From Halobacillus shinanisalinarum (GTDB taxonomy: Bacteria > Bacillota > Bacilli > Bacillales > Halobacillaceae), in NCBI RefSeq assembly GCF_022919835.1, contig NZ_CP095074.1:62001-126000 (forward strand): 64,000 nucleotides of DNA, in the 5' to 3' direction. The notes under the pieces are model-generated. The model searched no databases and was not told the origin of the DNA. It worked only from the letters and a program-made list of their open reading frames with translations. Numbering within the stretch: the first letter of the stretch is position 1; each line of letters begins with the position of its first letter. Positions 42,389 to 50,875 of this stretch are shown piece after piece. Position numbers and translations under genes: made by a program.

Positions 42389-42901
42389 TCAGCTGTAATT
42401 TTCAGAACTTCCGTGAAGCGCTCGCTCTTCAGCAGGTATTCTAACAGCCAGAACGAGGAGATGGAGTAAGGGAAAGATTATAGCTGTGATATAAGCATGA
42501 AACATAAGGGGGATGATGAATAACTCAAGCAGGACTGTGAGATAGTTTGGGTGTTTCACATACTTATATGGTCCTTTAGAAACGAGTGTATCATTTGGAA
42601 TGACAATAATACGAGTATTCCAACGCCTTCCCAAACTTACAATGCACCACACTCTGATAACTTGCAGGCAAAGAAAGAGAATTAGCGCAACCGGAAAAAT
42701 CCATTCAATATGAATAGTTGACACTTGCCACTCATAGATGATTGCTAAAAAGAACAACGTGTGCAGAACAATAAATAAAGGATAGTGACCCGTTTCATAT
42801 TCTACCCCACCGTTCGCAAGCATCCACTTTTTATTAGAACGAGCTAAGATTAATTCAGCTAATCTTTGCATAACGATCAGACTAAATAACAAACCAAGCA
42901 T
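42389..42901 (-). CDS. bpsB: Isoprenylcysteine methyltransferase-like membrane enzyme BpsB
   Basis: A 170-residue membrane methyltransferase of the ICMT family, with about four helices and the SAM-binding C-terminal motif GPYKYVKHPNYLTVLLELF near residue 110 and PAEERAL near the end. B. subtilis BpsB methylates alkylpyrones produced by the adjacent type III polyketide synthase BpsA. GGAGTGG in the end of bpsA precedes ATG 42901 and the reading frames overlap by a few bases (TAATATG), showing coupling. Confidence 0.88.
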   Translation of the reverse strand: MLGLLFSLIVMQRLAELILARSNKKWMLANGGVEYETGHYPLFIVLHTLFFLAIIYEWQVSTIHIEWIFPVALILFLCLQVIRVWCIVSLGRRWNTRIIVIPNDTLVSKGPYKYVKHPNYLTVLLELFIIPLMFHAYITAIIFPLLHLLVLAVRIPAEERALHGSSENYS

Positions 42902-42902
42902 A

Positions 42903-43988
42903 TTAGGACCACTCCAAACTGACAAGCTCTGAAGTAAACCCCGGACCTAAAGAAGCCATAATGGATCGAGTTTTCCGCTTAGGTTTACTCCTCATTGCTT
43001 GATCAAGTACAAAATGAACCGTCGGTGATGACATGTTACCGTGATCCCTAAGAATATTCCTTGAGAAAGTTAAAGCTGATTCAGGTACATTTAACACTTC
43101 TTCATAGGCCTCAAGTACTTTTTTACCTCCTGGATGGGCAACAAGAAATGGCAGCTCTTCAACGGTCCAGCCATTTGACGACAGAAAATCTTGTATATGA
43201 CTACTCCAGAAACGGCGCACTAAATTGGGGATGCTCTTATTAAATACTACTTCAAATCCTGTATCAACGACTCTCCACCCCATCACCGATTGACTATGCG
43301 GCTTTGTCTTTGTACTTATATGTTCTACTTTAGGGACGGCAGAAGTTCGATGCTTTAATAAAGAAGATGTTTCGCCTGCCATCAAGACAGCGGAGGCCCC
43401 ATCACCAAATAATGCCGTCCCAACAAAATTGCTGACGCTCGAGTCATCCAGTTGAAACGTTAAGCTGCATAGCTCCACACATACAATAAGAACATTACTT
43501 TCAGGTGCACCTTTAAGATATTCGTGTGCCTTAGCTATCCCACTGGTTCCTCCTGCACAACCGAGCCCGAAGATAGGCGTCCGTTTGACCGTATCTTTAC
43601 AACCCAATTTATCGATAAGATAAGTATCAAGTGTAGGAGTTGCAATTCCTGTGGAAGAAATAAAGATTATGTGATCGATGGATTGAGCCGGTATAGAATT
43701 TGAGAGAAATGCGGAATTACCTAAACACTTCCCTATCGCCTGCTCACAGTAATCGACAGCGGACGTTTGATATAAATCATTACGTTCCTTTAGTGAGTGT
43801 GTTTGCTCATACCAGGAAAGACAGCTGGAAAATTGCCGTTCTTTAATGTTAGCATGCTCAAAAATTGGCATAAGTCTCTTTTTCTCATGTGCTTTTAAAG
43901 GAAATACTTTATCGACCAAATTTTGAATTTCTGTCTGAGTATAACAATTTTCGGCTGTTTGAGTACTCGTAGATAATATGTAAGACAT
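42903..43988 (-). CDS. bpsA: Type III polyketide synthase (BpsA)
   Basis: A 361-residue chalcone-synthase-like enzyme. The catalytic triad is visible: Cys in GLGCAGGTSGIAKA near residue 143, His in LVAHPGGKK near 284 and Asn in LRDHGNMSSPTV near 318; the ending GPGFTSELVSLEW is the family's GFGPG-like loop. It makes alkyl-pyrones or resorcinols from long-chain acyl-CoA and malonyl-CoA. Operon with bpsB. ATG 43988 with GAGGTGG upstream. No other polyketide genes adjoin. Confidence 0.93.
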   Translation of the reverse strand: MSYILSTSTQTAENCYTQTEIQNLVDKVFPLKAHEKKRLMPIFEHANIKERQFSSCLSWYEQTHSLKERNDLYQTSAVDYCEQAIGKCLGNSAFLSNSIPAQSIDHIIFISSTGIATPTLDTYLIDKLGCKDTVKRTPIFGLGCAGGTSGIAKAHEYLKGAPESNVLIVCVELCSLTFQLDDSSVSNFVGTALFGDGASAVLMAGETSSLLKHRTSAVPKVEHISTKTKPHSQSVMGWRVVDTGFEVVFNKSIPNLVRRFWSSHIQDFLSSNGWTVEELPFLVAHPGGKKVLEAYEEVLNVPESALTFSRNILRDHGNMSSPTVHFVLDQAMRSKPKRKTRSIMASLGPGFTSELVSLEWS

Positions 43989-44061
43989 AGTCCCACCTCT
44001 TTTTATAATAGGATGCCCATAACAATTTGTAATTATAATAGACTATGATAACCTCTTACTT

Positions 44062-44829
44062 TTAAAATCCGTAAATGGTCATTCCTCCATCTACAAATAA
44101 GGTTTGACCCGTCATGTAGTTACCTGCATCTGAGGCTAAGAACACCGCTGCTCCAGTAATTTCTTTGAGTTTTCCTATCCGATTCAATGGTGTGCGATTT
44201 AAAATATCTGCTACATAGTCTTCATCTTTTAACAACTGTTCTGTTAACGCCGTTTCAAAATACCAGGGTCCAATGCCATTCACATTAATTTGATAAGGCC
44301 CCCACTCCAATGCCAGATTTTTTGTCATTTGAATGAGAGAACTTTTTGTCATCGCATAAACTACTCCGGTTCGTAATGCGGTATGACCACCTACAGAAGA
44401 GATATTGATAATTTTCCCCCTTTTTACTTGCTTCATTGTTTTAGCAGCATATTGAGCTAGGAAAAAGGCGCTCTTCATATTGGTTGAAACGATTGTCTCC
44501 CATTCTTCTTCTGTTACATTTTCCGCCAGACTGCGGATATTCATCCCTGCATTGTTTACCCAAATATCAATAGGTCGTCCGGCACGCAGCTTGTCCACCT
44601 GCTCTGTGATTAAGTGATATTCCTTTACGTCAGCTTGTACATACCAAGCACGCTGACCGTAAGACTCAATTTCGGTTTTTGTCCTTTCTAGATCTTTCTT
44701 ATTCCTTGCAATGAGGACGACGTCTGCTCCTGATTGAGCATAAGATAACGCAATAGCCCTCCCTATCCCTTTCGTTGCTCCTGTGACTACGGCTAATTGA
44801 TTATCTAATCTGAAATTAGGTAAATACAT
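44062..44829 (-). CDS. SDR-family oxidoreductase
   Basis: A 255-residue short-chain dehydrogenase. VTGATKGIGRAIAL near residue 16 binds NAD(P), NNAGMN near 92 and the catalytic Ser (NISSVGG) and Tyr-x-x-x-Lys (YAMTKSS) near 160 are intact, and the C-terminus ASDAGNYMTGQTLFVDGGMTI is typical of gluconate 5-dehydrogenase or 3-oxoacyl reductase-like members. Substrate unknown. AGGAGG precedes the ATG. Transcribed toward bpsA but with a separate 73-base gap; it might modify bps products, which is speculative. Confidence 0.9.
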   Translation of the reverse strand: MYLPNFRLDNQLAVVTGATKGIGRAIALSYAQSGADVVLIARNKKDLERTKTEIESYGQRAWYVQADVKEYHLITEQVDKLRAGRPIDIWVNNAGMNIRSLAENVTEEEWETIVSTNMKSAFFLAQYAAKTMKQVKRGKIINISSVGGHTALRTGVVYAMTKSSLIQMTKNLALEWGPYQINVNGIGPWYFETALTEQLLKDEDYVADILNRTPLNRIGKLKEITGAAVFLASDAGNYMTGQTLFVDGGMTIYGF

Positions 44830-44881
44830 AGCAACCTCCTAAGACTGAATTTTCATTATATTGTAACATTTCTCCAAAATC

Positions 44882-44933
44882 TTTACATTTGCAACCGTTC
44901 CCATTACACTAGATTTTGTAAAGTTTTACAAAA
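44882..44933 (+). promoter_or_regulatory. Promoter and perfect palindrome before the lipoprotein gene
   Basis: TTTACA (44882-44887), 17-base spacer, TACACT (44905-44910), then TTTTGTAAA-GT-TTTACAAAA (44914-44933), a perfect 9+9 palindrome just after the predicted start of transcription and 12 bases before the ATG. It resembles a repressor operator; the central GT rather than CG departs from the CcpA cre. Confidence 0.6.
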
Positions 44934-44945
44934 GGGGGATGTAAG

Positions 44946-45491
44946 ATGAAAAAATGGTTACTAGCAATCGGTTTAACTACGGTTCTTGCACTAGCTGGTT
45001 GTGGAAGCTCATCAACTGAAGGGGAAAGCAAAGCAAACGGGGAAGAGAAGAGCAGCCAGGAAAAAGGCTCTGATGAGAAAGCAGTAAAAAAAGAAATACT
45101 TAACGCACAAATGAACATGGCAAATACGTTCAGACCCAATCACTCTAAAATCGCTGCGTACCAAACGGCTGTAGGTGAAGAAGAGCCAGATATGGAAGCG
45201 ATTAAAACTGCCGGTGAAGAGGCTAAAACTGCAGCGAAAAAAGCATCTGAACAAGCTACAAACTATGAAATAAAGGCGGACCTTCCTGAAGAAATTACAA
45301 CAAAGTATGAGGAAGCATTGCCATCTCTGCAATCATACTATAAAGAAGTAGGAAAAGCACTTGAAGCCGACCTCGAAAATGCCGATTTTTCAACTGCTAA
45401 TGAAAAGTTTAAAGAGTTCCAGTCAATAATGGACACTGTTTATGAAGACGCGGGTCTTCTTACAACAGACCTAATGAAAGAATTCTCTTAA
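44946..45491 (+). CDS. Lipoprotein of unknown function
   Basis: A 181-residue lipoprotein. Residues 1-19 are a type II signal peptide with lipobox LALAGC (acylated Cys 19); then a Ser/Gly/Glu/Lys-rich linker and a helical domain (KEILNAQMNMANTFRPNHSK, EEAKTAAKKASEQ, LPSLQSYYKEVGKALEADLE). No family is recognised. AAAGGGGG precedes the ATG. Preceded by a promoter with a palindromic site, followed by its own terminator, so it is a regulated single-gene unit. Confidence 0.85.
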   Translation: MKKWLLAIGLTTVLALAGCGSSSTEGESKANGEEKSSQEKGSDEKAVKKEILNAQMNMANTFRPNHSKIAAYQTAVGEEEPDMEAIKTAGEEAKTAAKKASEQATNYEIKADLPEEITTKYEEALPSLQSYYKEVGKALEADLENADFSTANEKFKEFQSIMDTVYEDAGLLTTDLMKEFS

Positions 45492-45501
45492 TGAATGAAA
45501 G

Positions 45502-45530
45502 CCCAGCTATTTAACCAGCTGGGTTTTTTT
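45502..45530. terminator. Terminator of the lipoprotein gene
   Basis: CCCAGCT-ATTTAACC-AGCTGGG, perfect 7-bp stem, followed by TTTTTTT on the plus strand. Confidence 0.88.
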
Positions 45531-45560
45531 AAAGCAATAAAATAGCGGTGTGTCAGGGAC

Positions 45561-47054
45561 CTAAAACTTGTAAATACCTTTATATTTATTTGTTAAATAG
45601 GTTACTAGGTAATCAGGATTCAACCCTTCCCCTGTAACATCGTTCAGAATTTCAAGCGGCTTTTTCATCTTGCCAAACTGATGAATGTGTTCCGTAAGCC
45701 AACCCTGTATTTGCTTAAAATTTCCTTTTTGAATCACTTCATTAAAATCGAGTTCTTGCTTCATAGTATACTGGAATTGTGCTGCATACATATATCCTAA
45801 TGCGTAAGATGGAAAGTAACCAAAGTCACCGCCGGACCAGTGAATATCCTGAAGAACTCCCTCAGCATCGTTCGCCGGTGTTACACCAAGATAGTCCTCC
45901 ATTTTCTCATTCCATAGCTTTGGTAAATCCTTCACTTCTATTTCTCCGCCAATTAAAGCTTTTTCAAGCTCATAACGAACCATAATATGAAGACAATACG
46001 TTAGCTCATCCGCTTCAATACGGATCATCGATGGTTTCACTTCATTAACAGCTTTATAAAAATCGTCGAGAGCTAGAGCTTCAAACCGTTCAGGCGCGTG
46101 GTTTTGAAACAGCTCATAATGGTTTTCCCAAAAAGGTCTGCTTCTGGAAACAAAATTCTCCCAGAATAATGATTGCGATTCATGAATCCCCATTGACGTG
46201 CCTGTAGCTAGAGGCGTAAAAGCTAGTTTGGGATCAATATTCTGTTCATAAAGAGCATGACCACCTTCATGAATCGTCCCAAAAACAGCTGTACGAAAAT
46301 CCTTTTCATCATATTTCGTTGTTACGCGTACATCGTTTTGGTTTAAACCGATAGCAAAAGGATGAACCGTTTCGTCCAACCGTCCCGCATTGAAATCGTA
46401 GCCCATTCGATGTAAAATTTCATAGCTGAATCCTTCTTGCATACCCTTAGGGAAGTGCCCTTCTAACAAAGAGGGATCAGGTTGCACGGGTGCCTGTTTA
46501 ATTTGCTCTAACAGTTCCGTTAGTGATTTACGGACTTTTGGAAACACTTGTTCGAGTACCTCAACTGTAACACCTGGTTCGTAATTATGAAGCAGGGCAT
46601 CATATTTATGTTTGTCATAACCCCAGTATTCTGCGAAGCTGCGATTATAAGCAACCAGCTCTTCTAAGTAAGGTTGGAAACTCTTAAAATCATTGTTTTC
46701 CTTTGCCTCCGCCCACATCGATTCCGCCTTCGATTGCAGAGTTACATAAGCTTTGTACTCAGAAGTTGGAATTTTAGCTGTTCGCTCGTATGTTTCTTTC
46801 GCTTCCTCAACAGCTTTTTGGACAATTCTGTTTGTTGCCTTCCCTTCAAGGTCGTCTAAACAGGTTTTCATTTCATCAGACGTCTGAATTTCATGTACTT
46901 TCTGCGAAAGCACCCCTAGCACTTCAGATCTTGTTTCGACTGCTTTTTTTGGCGCCTTTGTTCTCATGTCCCATGCCATTAGGCCGATTGCTTCCTCGTA
47001 TGATGATTGCTCCTTTAATAAATTCATAAACTTCTGCTCAGTTGATTGGCTCAA
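45561..47054 (-). CDS. ypwA: M32-family metallocarboxypeptidase (YpwA)
   Basis: A 497-residue thermostable carboxypeptidase 1 of family M32. Zinc motif HEGGH in TIHEGGHALYEQN near residue 261 with the downstream Glu in IHESQSLFWENFV, and the M32-specific SMIRIEADELTYCLHIMVRYE and the LGYMYAAQF segments are present. It trims C-terminal residues. TTG start at 47054 with GGGGGAT 6 bases upstream. It follows ypsC by 12 bases on the same strand. Confidence 0.93.
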   Translation of the reverse strand: MSQSTEQKFMNLLKEQSSYEEAIGLMAWDMRTKAPKKAVETRSEVLGVLSQKVHEIQTSDEMKTCLDDLEGKATNRIVQKAVEEAKETYERTAKIPTSEYKAYVTLQSKAESMWAEAKENNDFKSFQPYLEELVAYNRSFAEYWGYDKHKYDALLHNYEPGVTVEVLEQVFPKVRKSLTELLEQIKQAPVQPDPSLLEGHFPKGMQEGFSYEILHRMGYDFNAGRLDETVHPFAIGLNQNDVRVTTKYDEKDFRTAVFGTIHEGGHALYEQNIDPKLAFTPLATGTSMGIHESQSLFWENFVSRSRPFWENHYELFQNHAPERFEALALDDFYKAVNEVKPSMIRIEADELTYCLHIMVRYELEKALIGGEIEVKDLPKLWNEKMEDYLGVTPANDAEGVLQDIHWSGGDFGYFPSYALGYMYAAQFQYTMKQELDFNEVIQKGNFKQIQGWLTEHIHQFGKMKKPLEILNDVTGEGLNPDYLVTYLTNKYKGIYKF

Positions 47055-47066
47055 ATTCGCATCCCC

Positions 47067-48206
47067 CTATTTTACGTGTTTTCCAAAATACTGGTAGTAA
47101 TCCGTTTTAATGAAACCATTGAAGAGCTTCCGTTTTTTGGTAGCTTTTTCCCCATAAAGCGATTCAAATTTTTCATGAGAGGTTAATATATACGTACTCC
47201 ACGATGGATAATCCCTCATAATAACACCTAAGTCACGATACATCTCCTCTACTTCTGGACGCTCCCCCATTCGCTCTCCATAAGGAGGATTTGACACGAG
47301 ATAGCCATTCTCCTGCCTTGGACGAAAATCCTTCACTTGCATCTGTTTCCACTGAACGAGATCACCTAGCCCTGCTTCAATGGCATTGTTTTCAGCAATT
47401 TTGATCATGTCATGGCTGATGTCAGACCCCGTAATCGTTAAAGGTTGATCATACTTGGCAAAATCTTCAGCCTCTTCGAAAGCTTGGTCCCAGTGATTTT
47501 GCTCTATAAAACCCCAATTTTCTGAAGCAAATTCACGGTTGAAACCCGGAGCGATATTTTGTCCTATCAAGGCTGCTTCAATGGCAATTGTACCTGAACC
47601 GCAAAATGGATCAACAAACGGCTGATCTGGGTGCCAATTGGTAATTTGAATAAGGGCTGCAGCAAGGGTTTCTTTTAATGGGGCCTCCCCTTGTCCCACG
47701 CGATAGCCTCTTTTGTGCAAACCGCTCCCTGAAGTATCGAGTGTGAGCAATGCCTCATCTTTATGTATAGCGACTTCGACTCGATAAAAATCATCACCGC
47801 TTTCTTTCAAAATAGACGCCACTCCATATTTTTGTTTCAGTCGTTCTACAATCGCCTTCTTCACGATGGATTGACAATCAGGCACACTATAGAGCTTCGA
47901 TTTTACTGATTTTCCTGTGACAGGAAACTCACCTTCTTCAGTGATAAACGTCTCCCACGGCAATGCTTTTGTTTTTTCAAATAGTTCATCAAAGCTATAG
48001 GCTTTAAACTTACCGACTAGTAATTTCACTCGATCAGCAGTCCGCAGCCATAAGTTAGTGCGAGCAATGGCTGACACTGGAGCTGTAAATACGACTCTTC
48101 CGTTTTCAACTTGTACATCTTCATAGCCTAGTCCACGGACTTCCCTTGCAACAATCGATTCTAATCCCATAGCAGCTGTAGCAATCAAGGTTACATTTTG
48201 TGGCAT
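47067..48206 (-). CDS. ypsC: THUMP-domain rRNA/tRNA methyltransferase (YpsC, RlmL-like)
   Basis: A 379-residue SAM-dependent RNA methyltransferase. An N-terminal ferredoxin-like and THUMP region (residues 1-155) is followed by the Rossmann domain with motif DPFCGSGTIAIEAALIG near 190, TGSDISHDMI near 240 and the catalytic NPPYGER near 300. Family members modify 23S rRNA guanines. ATG 48206 follows AGGAGG by 6 bases; a longer frame upstream would read into the rnpB gene and is rejected. Together with rnpB and gpsB the order matches B. subtilis. Confidence 0.92.
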   Translation of the reverse strand: MPQNVTLIATAAMGLESIVAREVRGLGYEDVQVENGRVVFTAPVSAIARTNLWLRTADRVKLLVGKFKAYSFDELFEKTKALPWETFITEEGEFPVTGKSVKSKLYSVPDCQSIVKKAIVERLKQKYGVASILKESGDDFYRVEVAIHKDEALLTLDTSGSGLHKRGYRVGQGEAPLKETLAAALIQITNWHPDQPFVDPFCGSGTIAIEAALIGQNIAPGFNREFASENWGFIEQNHWDQAFEEAEDFAKYDQPLTITGSDISHDMIKIAENNAIEAGLGDLVQWKQMQVKDFRPRQENGYLVSNPPYGERMGERPEVEEMYRDLGVIMRDYPSWSTYILTSHEKFESLYGEKATKKRKLFNGFIKTDYYQYFGKHVK

Positions 48207-48235
48207 GATGACCCTCCTATTACCGATAAAAATAA

Positions 48236-48279
48236 AACACCCTTCCATCAAAGCGATCAGGCTTAAGTAGAAGGGTGTT
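48236..48279 (-). terminator. Terminator of rnpB
   Basis: AACACCCTTCTA pairs with TGGAAGGGTGTT on the minus strand, followed by TTATTTTTATC. It lies 18 bases beyond the RNase P RNA 3' end. Confidence 0.88.
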
Positions 48280-48297
48280 ATAACTTGTTGAATCAAT

Positions 48298-48702
48298 GAC
48301 CTTTGAATACTCTGTAAGCCATGTTCTGTTCCATTGTACTGCAAACGGCGGTCAACCTCGTACTCCGGTGGTAACCATCTATCTGCCGCATAACGCGACC
48401 TCTTATCAGGTTGAATTCCCTTCAAAAAATGCCCCTACCTTAATTTGGGTTGCTCGCTCGCGGGGTTTACCTCGTTCCACCCAGAATATTTCTATTCTGG
48501 CTCCGTCACTGTGGCACTTTCAAGGTAGCAATACCCTATCCCACTAAGGGACGTAGGTATCTTCCCTGCCGTTAACTTAAAAAGTTACCCTGACTTATGG
48601 TTTCGTCAGGCACGAACACTACAAGCATCTCAGCTTGTGCGAGCATGGACTTTCCTCTGTATCACAGATGCAATACAGCGATTACCCGAGTATTCAAATG
48701 TT
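48298..48702 (-). ncRNA. rnpB: RNase P RNA (type B)
   Basis: The minus strand carries the catalytic RNA of RNase P, which trims tRNA 5' leaders. Landmarks in order: the 5' part ATACTCGGGTAATCGCTG, GAGGAAAGTCCATGCTCGCAC (first 20 near 48640), GTAAACCCCGCGAGCGAGCA, the P-region CTGACGAAACC-like segment and, at the 3' end, GGAACAGAACATGGCTTACA. The two ends pair (TTTGAATACTC with GAGTATTCAAA) to form stem P1. Length about 405 nt and layout are those of the Bacillus type B RNA, and the location between ypsC and gpsB agrees. Ends are estimated to within a few bases. Confidence 0.95.
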
Positions 48703-48740
48703 TCATTTTAGCGTAACTCGCTTAATAGTCACGTTCCATT

Positions 48741-48769
48741 ATCATAGCAAAAAGAACGTGTTATGTCAT
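48741..48769 (-). promoter_or_regulatory. Promoter of rnpB
   Basis: Minus strand ATGACA (48769-48764), 17-base spacer, TATGAT (48746-48741). A second -10-like TAAAAT near 48711 with a poor -35 could start transcripts at the mature 5' end. Confidence 0.6.
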
Positions 48770-48788
48770 CAGGTAAATACAGGAACAT

Positions 48789-49112
48789 TTACTCTTCTGC
48801 ATATTTTTTACCAAATACAGCTTTTTCTAAATTAGAAACTCTTTTTAAAATATCGTAATTCACCTGATGATTATGATTGTTCGTCTGAGTTTGCCTGGAC
48901 CGCTGGACAGGAGCTGCTTCCCGGGAAGGAGTTTTTCTTAAACGATCATTTTCATGTCCCAGTCTTTCGATCTCTTTATTAAACGCTTCATAATCCTGGA
49001 TGACTAAATCCAAGAACTCGTCCACTTCTTCTTGATTATACCCTCTCATGGACGTTTTAAAATCTTTTTCTAAAATTGTCTTACCATCTAAATGAAATTT
49101 CTCTTCGCTCAT
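48789..49112 (-). CDS. gpsB: Cell-division regulator GpsB
   Basis: A 107-residue DivIVA-like coiled-coil protein. N-terminal membrane-binding domain with ILEKDFKTSMRGYNQEEVDE near residue 12, coiled coil to about 65, a Gln/Asn/His-rich linker and a C-terminal helix (NYDILKRVSNLEKAVFG) for trimerisation. It shuttles PBP1 between lateral wall and septum; the ponA product is its partner and is encoded 3.5 kb away. ATG 49112 with GAGGTGAG upstream. Confidence 0.93.
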   Translation of the reverse strand: MSEEKFHLDGKTILEKDFKTSMRGYNQEEVDEFLDLVIQDYEAFNKEIERLGHENDRLRKTPSREAAPVQRSRQTQTNNHNHQVNYDILKRVSNLEKAVFGKKYAEE

Positions 49113-49196
49113 TACTCTCACCTCTGTTCAGCACATTAGTTATATTTTTTCAAAAGCTGGCTTAATTGTCAATTTAATCTGTTCCCCATAAACCGA

Positions 49197-49760
49197 TTAT
49201 TCTTCCCAAAAATCGTGGTGCGACATTCGAATTTCTTCAACGGTTTCATCCAAATCACTAGGTGTTATGTATAAAATATCATAAGTGTGATGCTCCTGAA
49301 AGGTTTTAACAAGCTTTAAAAAATATTGTGGAGTTCCCGGAGTATCTTCATCAAATAGCAACAGACAGCCATCCGAATGTTCGATAAGAAATTGATCCTT
49401 TGCTCGAAATTGGTAGGGGCCTTCATATTCTTTGTCATAGATGGGTTTATAGAAGTCAGCAAACTCAGTTATTTCTTCATATACAAGCTTAAGCTGATCT
49501 GGCCACTTCGTCTGCTGATTTTGAAAGGGAGGAATGACACCAAGCTGGATCGGATAGTCATTCTTAAGATCTAATACCACTTCTGCTGTCCAAAGTTCAA
49601 CACCCATCTGCCCAGAAATTATAATCCATTCAAGCCCTTCTTCAATGAGAGAGACCAATCGTTTTCTTATCGTTTTTTTAACAAATTCTACTTTAGGATC
49701 ATCATGCTTAAATATTCCCATCTCCATAGGTTTATATCCCGTTACGACAATTGTTTTCAT
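49197..49760 (-). CDS. ypsA: YpsA-like SLOG-domain protein (DUF1273)
   Basis: A 187-residue protein of the YpsA/SLOG family with a Rossmann-like nucleotide-binding fold: VVTGYKPMEMGIF at the N-terminus, IISGQMGVELWTAEVVLDLK near residue 48 and LLLFDEDTPGTPQYF near 132. In B. subtilis and S. aureus overexpressed YpsA blocks cell division. Adjacent to gpsB, as in the typical order. ATG 49760 follows GGGGAGT. Confidence 0.92.
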   Translation of the reverse strand: MKTIVVTGYKPMEMGIFKHDDPKVEFVKKTIRKRLVSLIEEGLEWIIISGQMGVELWTAEVVLDLKNDYPIQLGVIPPFQNQQTKWPDQLKLVYEEITEFADFYKPIYDKEYEGPYQFRAKDQFLIEHSDGCLLLFDEDTPGTPQYFLKLVKTFQEHHTYDILYITPSDLDETVEEIRMSHHDFWEE

Positions 49761-49825
49761 GTCATCACTCCCCTCTACATTGTATGATATTTGACCACAC
49801 ATTACACCCTTCCTATCTCGACAAG

Positions 49826-49853
49826 AACAGCCACTAAATGGTTAGTGGCTGTT
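49826..49853 (-). terminator. Terminator of the cotD-like gene
   Basis: AACAGCCACTAA-CCAT-TTAGTGGCTGTT, perfect 12-bp stem; TCTTGTC follows on the minus strand. Confidence 0.8.
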
Positions 49854-49856
49854 TAT

Positions 49857-50201
49857 TTATTCATCTTGCCAATTAAATGGCATCGGGAATTGCTGCATTT
49901 GATTCATTTGCCCCTGAGGCATTTCCATAGGCATTTGATTCATTTGTTGATCCATCCAATTGTACCCTTGAGGTTCAACTCCTTGCGGCATATAATGGTT
50001 TTCAACATTATAATCATTTGTATAAGAAACTGTGTGTGGGAAATAGTGATAGTTATTTAGCAAATGATGGTTTTGAATAGTTAAATGTGATGGGTGTATA
50101 TGATCCATATTTTCAACAAAATAATTATCCTGAACGCAATGTTGAACAGGGTAAACGATCGGACGATGTCTCATCGGTGGACAATGACGCTGATCGTACA
50201 T
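49857..50201 (-). CDS. cotD: CotD-like inner spore-coat protein
   Basis: A 114-residue His/Asn/Gln/Tyr-rich protein: MRHRPIVYPVQHCVQDNYF, then DHIHPSHLTIQNHHLLNNYH and YFPHTVSY, as in CotD of Bacillus; the C-terminal half is a Gln/Met/Pro extension (QMNQMPMEMPQGQMNQMQQF). It is an inner-coat protein made in the mother cell. A sigma-K-like -10 (CATAGGCTG) lies about 30 bases before the ribosome site, GGGAGTG. Position next to ypsA/gpsB agrees with B. subtilis. It shows the organism forms spores. Confidence 0.85.
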   Translation of the reverse strand: MYDQRHCPPMRHRPIVYPVQHCVQDNYFVENMDHIHPSHLTIQNHHLLNNYHYFPHTVSYTNDYNVENHYMPQGVEPQGYNWMDQQMNQMPMEMPQGQMNQMQQFPMPFNWQDE

Positions 50202-50297
50202 TATAACTCACTCCCTCTTTTTCTTTTCCTTATCAGCCTATGTCACAAATACAAAGATTGTACTAGGCGAACCCCAATATTGATTATTTCCCATCAA

Positions 50298-50322
50298 AAA
50301 AAGACTGCCTAAGACAGTCTTT
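50298..50322 (-). terminator. Terminator of cdd
   Basis: AAGACTG-TCTTAGG-CAGTCTT, 7-bp stem, followed by TTTTTTG on the minus strand. Confidence 0.85.
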
Positions 50323-50349
50323 TCTTGATAGGAGATTGTCGTCAACTTT

Positions 50350-50757
50350 TTACTTTGTTTCTTCAGGTAAATCATTTGAGGAAAAGGAGAAGGGTAACAG
50401 CTCAGCTGTCGTTAACGTCTTCGTTACCCCATGAAGATTAGTTGTATGCACGAGTAGGTCCGGAGCGAAAAATTCACTCATAACCTGGCGGCAGGAACCA
50501 CATGGGGGGACAGGTCGATCTGTATCAGCAACAACAGCCATTTCTTTAAATTCATAATGACCATCAGTAATAGCTTTAAAAATCGCCACACGCTCCGCAC
50601 AACAGGTTACAGGATAAGCTGCGTTCTCAATATTGCATCCCGTGTACAATGTTCCATCGTTCGTTAATAAGGCCGCCCCTACTTTAAATTTGGAATAGGG
50701 TACATAGGCTCGTTCTCTAATTGTTTTAGCTTCTTGAATTAAATTTCCTTTATCCAC
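50350..50757 (-). CDS. cdd: Cytidine deaminase
   Basis: A 135-residue tetrameric cytidine deaminase. Zinc motifs are HAE-like CCAERVAIFKAI (Cys-Ala-Glu, near residue 56) and PCGSCRQVMSEF (near 87); YVPYSKFKVGAALL is the nucleoside-binding N-terminus. It converts cytidine and deoxycytidine to uridines in salvage. GTG start at 50757 with AGGGAGGG 6 bases upstream; a much longer upstream frame lacks support. Confidence 0.93.
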   Translation of the reverse strand: MDKGNLIQEAKTIRERAYVPYSKFKVGAALLTNDGTLYTGCNIENAAYPVTCCAERVAIFKAITDGHYEFKEMAVVADTDRPVPPCGSCRQVMSEFFAPDLLVHTTNLHGVTKTLTTAELLPFSFSSNDLPEETK

Positions 50758-50875
50758 TCGGCTTCCCTCCCTCATATTGGGAAGGTTATTATAAAAGAAA
50801 GCATCCTTTTTGTAAAGCGATTTCATCCAGGAGATGTACCTCCAATGAAGTACAAAGGAAAAAAAGTGAGGTGTT

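Noticed and set aside
48296..48835. Plus-strand open frames across 48296-48835
   Set aside because: They run antisense through the RNase P RNA gene, which explains the sequence fully.
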